Positions 25,119-28,851 of a stretch of DNA of 28,851 bases are shown here, in pieces. The stretch lies in contig JADJRV010000010.1 in assembly GCA_016712045.1 (NCBI GenBank), positions 1 to 28,851 of the forward strand, written 5' to 3'. Made by a program: the position numbers and the translations under genes. Source of the DNA: Chloracidobacterium sp. Lineage in GTDB: Bacteria > Acidobacteriota > Blastocatellia > Pyrinomonadales > Pyrinomonadaceae. The stretch's first letter is position 1; every line of letters begins with the position of its first letter. The notes beneath the pieces were generated by a model. The model was not told the DNA's origin. It saw only the letters and a program-made list of their open reading frames with translations, and did not search any database.

Positions 25119-26249
25119 TTAAACCGTTTGCGGCTCTAGTTTTAGCGACTCGTCGAGGGCCTTGATCGCGACTTCGAGTTGCTGGTCGTCGGGTTCCTGG
25201 GTTGTGATGTTTTGCAGCCACAGGCCCGGTTTTGTCATTAGTTTGAATATCGCACTCGATTCTTTTTTCGCTGCGTAGCGAATCACTTCGTATGACAGTC
25301 CAGCAACTAGCGGCATCAGAGCAATGCGAACGACCAAATTCATCCAGGTCGCTTCAAAGTTAATCACCGAGAACAGCACGATCGCGACGAGCATGACGAC
25401 CATAAAGAAAGACGTGCCGCACCGTGGGTGCTGACGGCTCTGTATCGTCGCGTTGGCGGGTGTCAGGTCGAGGCCTTTTTCCCACGTGAATACCGTCTTG
25501 TGCTCGGCGCCGTGGTATTCGAAAACGCGGCGGATGTCTTTCAAAAACGACATCGAAAAGATCATGATGATAAAAAATATCATCCGGATCACGCCGTCGA
25601 TCAGGTTAAATGAGATCCACGAACCGAACGAGTCGAGCTTTATCTTCCAGACATACGCTTTGACCGTCTCAAGCCAACCGGCGTCAACCGCTAGAGCCGG
25701 AGCACCTGCCCATCCCAAACCGATGAACAAAATATTGGTCAGCACGAGCGGTGCGACGATGAAGAGCAAGATGTTAAAGCCCAAGGCGAATATGATCGAA
25801 CCAACTGCGGACGCCGATTGGCCGGCCTTTTTGACCTTGCCCTCAGTCTTTTCAGGCATAACAACCTTTACTGGAGCCTTTAAGAAATCCTCGTCCGTCG
25901 TGCCTTCGACAAAGGCGAGCTGCGTATCTCCAACCTTTTCCTTTGCCGCAGACTCAGCCGCGTTCAGATCTTCTTCGTAGATCTTCGCCGAAAAATTGAG
26001 TGCCTTGACGCCCAGCGCCATCGACTGGATGAGCGTTGCACCGCCGCGAATGACGGGCGTATTCATCCATTTATATTTATCGCTCCATTTTGGCAGCGTC
26101 TCGGCGGTCGAGACGATCGAGCCGTCCTGACGGCGACACGCGATGGCATAAGCCGACGGTGTGCGCATCATGACGCCTTCCATTACGGCCTGGCCGCCGA
26201 CGATGAGGTCGCGCTCCATGGCGAAAATGGTGTGGATAAAACGAAGCAT
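25119..26249 (-). CDS. DUF1385 family membrane protein
   Basis: 376 residues (366 if the ATG at 26219, MERDLIVGG, is used; that form begins closer to the family's usual N-terminus, and neither start has a good Shine-Dalgarno). Family hallmarks: VGGQAVMEGVMMRTPSAYAIACR at the N-terminus and YHGAEHKTVFTWEKGLDLT with HPRCGTSF further on. Membrane segments near residues 165-190, 225-250, 288-308 and 315-335. A Lys/Glu-rich insert (about 110-150) precedes the first helix. The biochemical role of DUF1385 is not known to me. The gene often lies between rpmE and prfA, as it does here. Confidence 0.88.
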   Translation of the reverse strand: MLRFIHTIFAMERDLIVGGQAVMEGVMMRTPSAYAIACRRQDGSIVSTAETLPKWSDKYKWMNTPVIRGGATLIQSMALGVKALNFSAKIYEEDLNAAESAAKEKVGDTQLAFVEGTTDEDFLKAPVKVVMPEKTEGKVKKAGQSASAVGSIIFALGFNILLFIVAPLVLTNILFIGLGWAGAPALAVDAGWLETVKAYVWKIKLDSFGSWISFNLIDGVIRMIFFIIMIFSMSFLKDIRRVFEYHGAEHKTVFTWEKGLDLTPANATIQSRQHPRCGTSFFMVVMLVAIVLFSVINFEATWMNLVVRIALMPLVAGLSYEVIRYAAKKESSAIFKLMTKPGLWLQNITTQEPDDQQLEVAIKALDESLKLEPQTV

Positions 26250-26351
26250 TTTGGCGATAAACGTTTTTCATATCATTCGTTAGATAGGTATCTGTTACAA
26301 ATAGATGTTCAATAAATCCAAAATCGCAGATCGTGAGATAGAAATGTGAAA

Positions 26352-26418
26352 GACGCCGACCTTTTTGCCTTCCGGTGGGTGTTTGCACACCGGTATCGAT
26401 CGGCCAAGGGTCGGCGTC
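26352..26418 (-). other. Strong stem-loop between rpmE and the DUF1385 gene
   Basis: Outer stem GACGCCGACC / GGTCGGCGTC (10 perfect pairs), enclosing a second stem CCGGTG / CACCGG. On the minus strand it lies 45 bases after the rpmE stop and is followed by TTTCACATTT, so it could be a weak terminator or processing site lowering expression of the genes behind rpmE. It is not a tRNA. The rest of 26250-26462 shows nothing else. Confidence 0.6.
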
Positions 26419-26462
26419 AAATTTTGAAAAGCTAATACTGGGTTTGTACCAGTGTCACCATT

Positions 26463-26693
26463 TTATTTAGCTGCCTCAGATGTCTCGGCGGCTCCGCGGG
26501 CGTAACGCTTGTTAAAGCGGTCAACGCGTCCGGCCGTATCGACCAGTTTTTGCTTACCGGTAAAGAACGGGTGGCAAGCCGAGCAAATTTCGATGTGCAG
26601 ATCCTCGCTCATCGTCGAGCGTGTCTGAAACGTGCTGCCGCACGCACAGATCACTGATATTGGGTTGTAATTCGGATGTATTTCCTGTTTCAT
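26463..26693 (-). CDS. rpmE: Ribosomal protein L31
   Basis: 76-residue protein of the large ribosomal subunit. Family motifs: MKQEIHPNY, CACGSTFQTRST, and ICSACHPFFTGKQKLVDTAGRVDRFNKRY. Cys16, Cys18, Cys37 and Cys40 form the zinc site, so this is the zinc-binding (C+) form. The start is supported by GGAAGG ten bases upstream. A clear promoter lies at 26747-26775. Confidence 0.95.
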   Translation of the reverse strand: MKQEIHPNYNPISVICACGSTFQTRSTMSEDLHIEICSACHPFFTGKQKLVDTAGRVDRFNKRYARGAAETSEAAK

Positions 26694-26746
26694 TTCTCTT
26701 TTCCTTCCGCCGTATATAAGCGGTATGCGGTTTAACGCAATCTTTA

Positions 26747-26775
26747 ATGATACGGTGAAAAAGGCGTTTGGTCAA
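26747..26775 (-). promoter_or_regulatory. Sigma-70-type promoter of rpmE
   Basis: On the minus strand: TTGACC, exactly 17 bases, TATCAT. Five of six -35 and five of six -10 positions match consensus. It would give a leader of about 45 bases with the GGAAGG ribosome-binding site at its end. It is the best promoter I see in the window. Confidence 0.7.
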
Positions 26776-26818
26776 GGTTTGGAGCGCTATGGTAATGTCC
26801 AAAAAGTGTGTTGCTGCC

Positions 26819-27016
26819 TTAGAGGTCGAGCGAGATGCCCTTTGATCGTTTATTTCTGACGGCAATGTACGTGCCAGCTGCGATGATCAAAAAGATTAAC
26901 GCTAGGAACCAGAAGGGCAGAACGATAACGCCGGTGTCGCTGCCCGATCTGAGTTCCATAAACAAAAACACGAAACTCAATCCGAATAAGAGAATCGCAA
27001 AGGCGATCGACCCCAA
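26819..27016 (-). CDS. Small two-TM membrane protein, unrecognised
   Basis: 65 residues with two hydrophobic helices (IAFAILLFGLSFVFLFM and VIVLPFWFLALIFLIIAAGTYI) joined by a short polar loop, then a basic tail (RNKRSKG), which predicts an inner-membrane hairpin with the C-terminus in the cytoplasm. The frame must start at the TTG at 27016, since a stop lies four codons upstream and no ATG comes before the first helix. Without homologues, coding status rests on the clean membrane pattern. Confidence 0.5.
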   Translation of the reverse strand: MGSIAFAILLFGLSFVFLFMELRSGSDTGVIVLPFWFLALIFLIIAAGTYIAVRNKRSKGISLDL

Positions 27017-27057
27017 ATGATCACTCTAGCCACCATAAGACAAGTATACTCTTGTAG

Positions 27058-27513
27058 CTATCGTTTGAGGGCTTTTTCGTAAATGTCGATCCATTGCTCG
27101 GGCGTGACTTTTGATGCCAGTTCGCCAATGAGGTCGAGCGGGATGTCTCCGAGCTTGGTAAAGCGGATGCAGGATTTGCCCATGTTTAGCTTTTTCTTTG
27201 AGTGTTTTGGCCACTCGTTGCGAAACCACTCCAGTTGCTTCACATGGCCGTAAAGGCACATCGAATAGAGGGCGATGTGATTTTTTTGCGATGCGATACC
27301 CATAAACGCGAGCGGCTGCGACGGGTCGCAGTGATAGCCGGCGGGATACATTTCGTGCGGCACGACCCAGCCCATGTGGCCGTAGCCCATGGTTTCCTTA
27401 AATCCCTTGGGCAGATTTTTGTTAATGACCTTACGGAGTGCCGTCAGCGCCGCTTTGCGGTCCTCGGGAAGTCCTGCAATGTATTCGTCAGGTGTTTTGG
27501 CATCGTATTGCAT
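27058..27513 (-). CDS. DUF1801 family protein
   Basis: 151 residues from ATG 27513 (MQYDAKTPDEYIAGLP), chosen since the 12 extra residues from 27549 come from the foldback repeat. The pattern DEYIAGLPEDRKAALTALRKVI, ETMGYGHMGWVV, PLAFMGIASQKNHIALYSM, GKSCIRF and LGDIPLDLIGELA is that of DUF1801 (YdhG-like) proteins, small cytoplasmic proteins of unknown role. Sequence after the YGH motif is longer than in minimal members. Single gene. Confidence 0.8.
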   Translation of the reverse strand: MQYDAKTPDEYIAGLPEDRKAALTALRKVINKNLPKGFKETMGYGHMGWVVPHEMYPAGYHCDPSQPLAFMGIASQKNHIALYSMCLYGHVKQLEWFRNEWPKHSKKKLNMGKSCIRFTKLGDIPLDLIGELASKVTPEQWIDIYEKALKR

Positions 27514-27524
27514 AAGAAGAATTT

Positions 27525-27593
27525 GCCACAGATTAACACAGATACACACCGATTTTGAACAAAATATCAGTGTTTATCTGTGTCTATCTGTGG
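27525..27593. repeat. Foldback repeat with 9-10-nt periodicity (CCACAGATTAACACAGAT type)
   Basis: Left arm CCACAGATTAACACAGAT continuing to ACCGATTTT; right arm AAAATATCAGTGTTTATCTG to TCTATCTGTGG. It lies between two minus-strand genes. A single arm of the same family, CCACAGATTAACACAG, is at 28779-28794. Confidence 0.85.
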
Positions 27594-27616
27594 ACTATTT
27601 CTATGCTAAAAGAGAT

Positions 27617-28765
27617 TCAAGGTGCTGAGAACCGATGCCGTAAAATTCTTTCAGGTCGTGGATCTGCGTTTTCGATCTCGTCGGTATTTTTAGCCTCAGC
27701 GAGTTTGGTGCCGACGAGCATATTATTTTTCGGGGTGTGCTCGACCGAGATGAATTCAAATAGCCTGGTTGCATAACCAGCTCGTTCGAGGAGTAATGCT
27801 CGGAGACCGTCGGTCAGGGTTTCGGCGACTCGTTCGATCATGACGCCGTGTTTTAGGATGTCGTACATCATCGCGGGCGGTTTCATTTGCTTGCGGATCT
27901 GCTTATGACAGCACGGAGCGGCGACAATGAGGTCGGCACCGGAACGTATGCCTTGGAACAAGGCATCGTCGGTTGCGGTATCGCAGGCGTGGAGGGCGAT
28001 GAGGATATTTACATCCCCAAGAGGGTAAGAATCGATAGTTGCCTGGACAAACTCAAGCCCGTCAAACTCGCTCGCACGGGCAACGTCATTTGAGATCGCT
28101 GCCAGGTCGCTGCGGGCTTCGACGCCGGTCATTTGCACGTCAATGCCGCGGATATTTTTGAAATAATCGTATGCCGCAAACGTGAGATAGCCTTTGCCCG
28201 AACCCATGTCAACGATCGTGAGCGATGTGCGGTCTTTTAGATCAGAACGGTCCACGAGATCTGCCAGGATCTGGACGTATTTATTGATCTGTTTCCATTT
28301 ACTCTGCTGCTGAGAGCCTACCTCGCCATTGGTATTTGTGATGCCGAGTGCATTGAGATAGACGCTGTGCGGGTCGATCAACTTCTCTTTCTTGCGGTCG
28401 TGTTCGAGCGGCGGTGCTTTTTTGAAAGCAGGTTTCCCGACATTGAGTCTCGAATTTTTCCGTCCGATATCGAGTTGAAAGTCGTTCTTTGTCGTAAAAA
28501 GATGGCCGCTAAAGAACTCAGTTCCCAGCAATTGTTTGATCAATACCTGTCCGTTCGGGATAGTGTAGTTTTTTGCTATGTCACGGGAATCGTGACGATA
28601 CAAAAAGAAAAGGCGGATGCCCTTGTTAGTCTTAATCAGTCGGATATTTATCTTTTGCAGGTGCAGGTCAGAGCCTTTATAATTGCCAAGAGTCAATTTT
28701 ACAAACGTGCCGCTGGTGATGCTTGCGGCAAACTCGGTCAGGAATTTTTCGATATTTTCGGTCAT
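27617..28765 (-). CDS. SAM-dependent methyltransferase (Methyltransf_32-like)
   Basis: 382 residues from ATG 28765 (MTENIEKF); an upstream in-frame start at 28792 adds nine residues encoded by repeat sequence. The N-terminal 150 residues form an accessory domain. The Rossmann domain follows: motif I VDMGSGKGYLTFAAYDY, acidic strand-2 end in MTGVEARSDL, LHACDTATDDAL, then APCCHKQIRKQM. The PCCH motif after strand 4 is typical of the Methyltransf_32/GSTCD-related group, many of which modify RNA. The substrate is unknown. It stands as a single gene between two repeats of the same family. Confidence 0.8.
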   Translation of the reverse strand: MTENIEKFLTEFAASITSGTFVKLTLGNYKGSDLHLQKINIRLIKTNKGIRLFFLYRHDSRDIAKNYTIPNGQVLIKQLLGTEFFSGHLFTTKNDFQLDIGRKNSRLNVGKPAFKKAPPLEHDRKKEKLIDPHSVYLNALGITNTNGEVGSQQQSKWKQINKYVQILADLVDRSDLKDRTSLTIVDMGSGKGYLTFAAYDYFKNIRGIDVQMTGVEARSDLAAISNDVARASEFDGLEFVQATIDSYPLGDVNILIALHACDTATDDALFQGIRSGADLIVAAPCCHKQIRKQMKPPAMMYDILKHGVMIERVAETLTDGLRALLLERAGYATRLFEFISVEHTPKNNMLVGTKLAEAKNTDEIENADPRPERILRHRFSAP

Positions 28766-28778
28766 ATTAAAAGTTAGT

Positions 28779-28794
28779 CCACAGATTAACACAG
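28779..28794. repeat. Single arm of the CCACAGATTAACACAG repeat
   Basis: Matches the left arm of the element at 27525-27593. The window ends 57 bases further on, so a partner arm could lie outside. Confidence 0.6.
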
Positions 28795-28851
28795 GAAGGC
28801 TACATGAATTACAGAATCAAGAATGGATGGCTGACAATATTCACAATGTTC

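Noticed and set aside
26352..26418. tRNA gene
   Set aside because: Two nested stems only; no cloverleaf, no T-loop GTTCRA and no anticodon arm.

Overview
The window looks like chromosomal DNA of an Acidobacteriota bacterium, probably Blastocatellia/Pyrinomonadales. This is an inference from gene content: a 1249-residue Oar-like TonB receptor with an N-terminal carboxypeptidase-regulatory-like domain, a second TonB receptor, moderate-to-high GC, and many dispersed foldback repeats. I see no tRNA, rRNA, CRISPR array, integrase or transposase.

Layout. 1-3640 is an accessory, more AT-rich block. It holds a papain-like cysteine protease with a small partner gene, a TIR-like protein of the kind used in anti-phage systems, and an unrecognised secreted protein. 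Two near-identical repeats carrying a terminator follow the 3' ends of the protease pair and of the TIR gene. 3753-5215 is a RepA-like AAA ATPase gene broken up by several short repeat insertions. 5320-10739 is a complete vitamin B12 uptake unit: promoter, cobalamin riboswitch, intrinsic terminator, then btuF-btuC-btuD-btuB. 10913-13600 holds a small secreted protein, gatB and an SDR oxidoreductase. Convergent to these, 13597-18039 encodes a TPR/zinc-ribbon/receiver protein and a ChpA-like hybrid CheA kinase. 18331-19248 is a thioredoxin-reductase-like flavoprotein without the CxxC. 19478-23224 is the large TonB receptor. 23286-26775 is a conserved translation block on the minus strand: rpmE, DUF1385 membrane protein, prfA, histidine phosphatase. 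The right end holds a two-TM small protein, a DUF1801 protein and a SAM methyltransferase.

How the genes work together. The B12 unit forms a closed circuit. The riboswitch senses cobalamin and stops transcription; when cobalamin is low, the outer-membrane receptor (BtuB), the periplasmic lipoprotein (BtuF) and the ABC importer (BtuCD) are made. The kinase and receiver proteins probably form one phosphorelay, possibly for type IV pili.

Two features run through the whole window. First, at least eight single-base frameshifts split otherwise well-conserved genes (TIR gene twice, secreted protein, btuF, btuC, gatB, cheA, phosphatase), several of them at short homopolymers. Because gatB is normally indispensable, I read most of these as sequence errors. 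I give each such gene as one full-length feature. Second, there are several families of foldback or 7-10-nt periodic repeats. One of them places the btuD ribosome-binding site inside a perfect hairpin.
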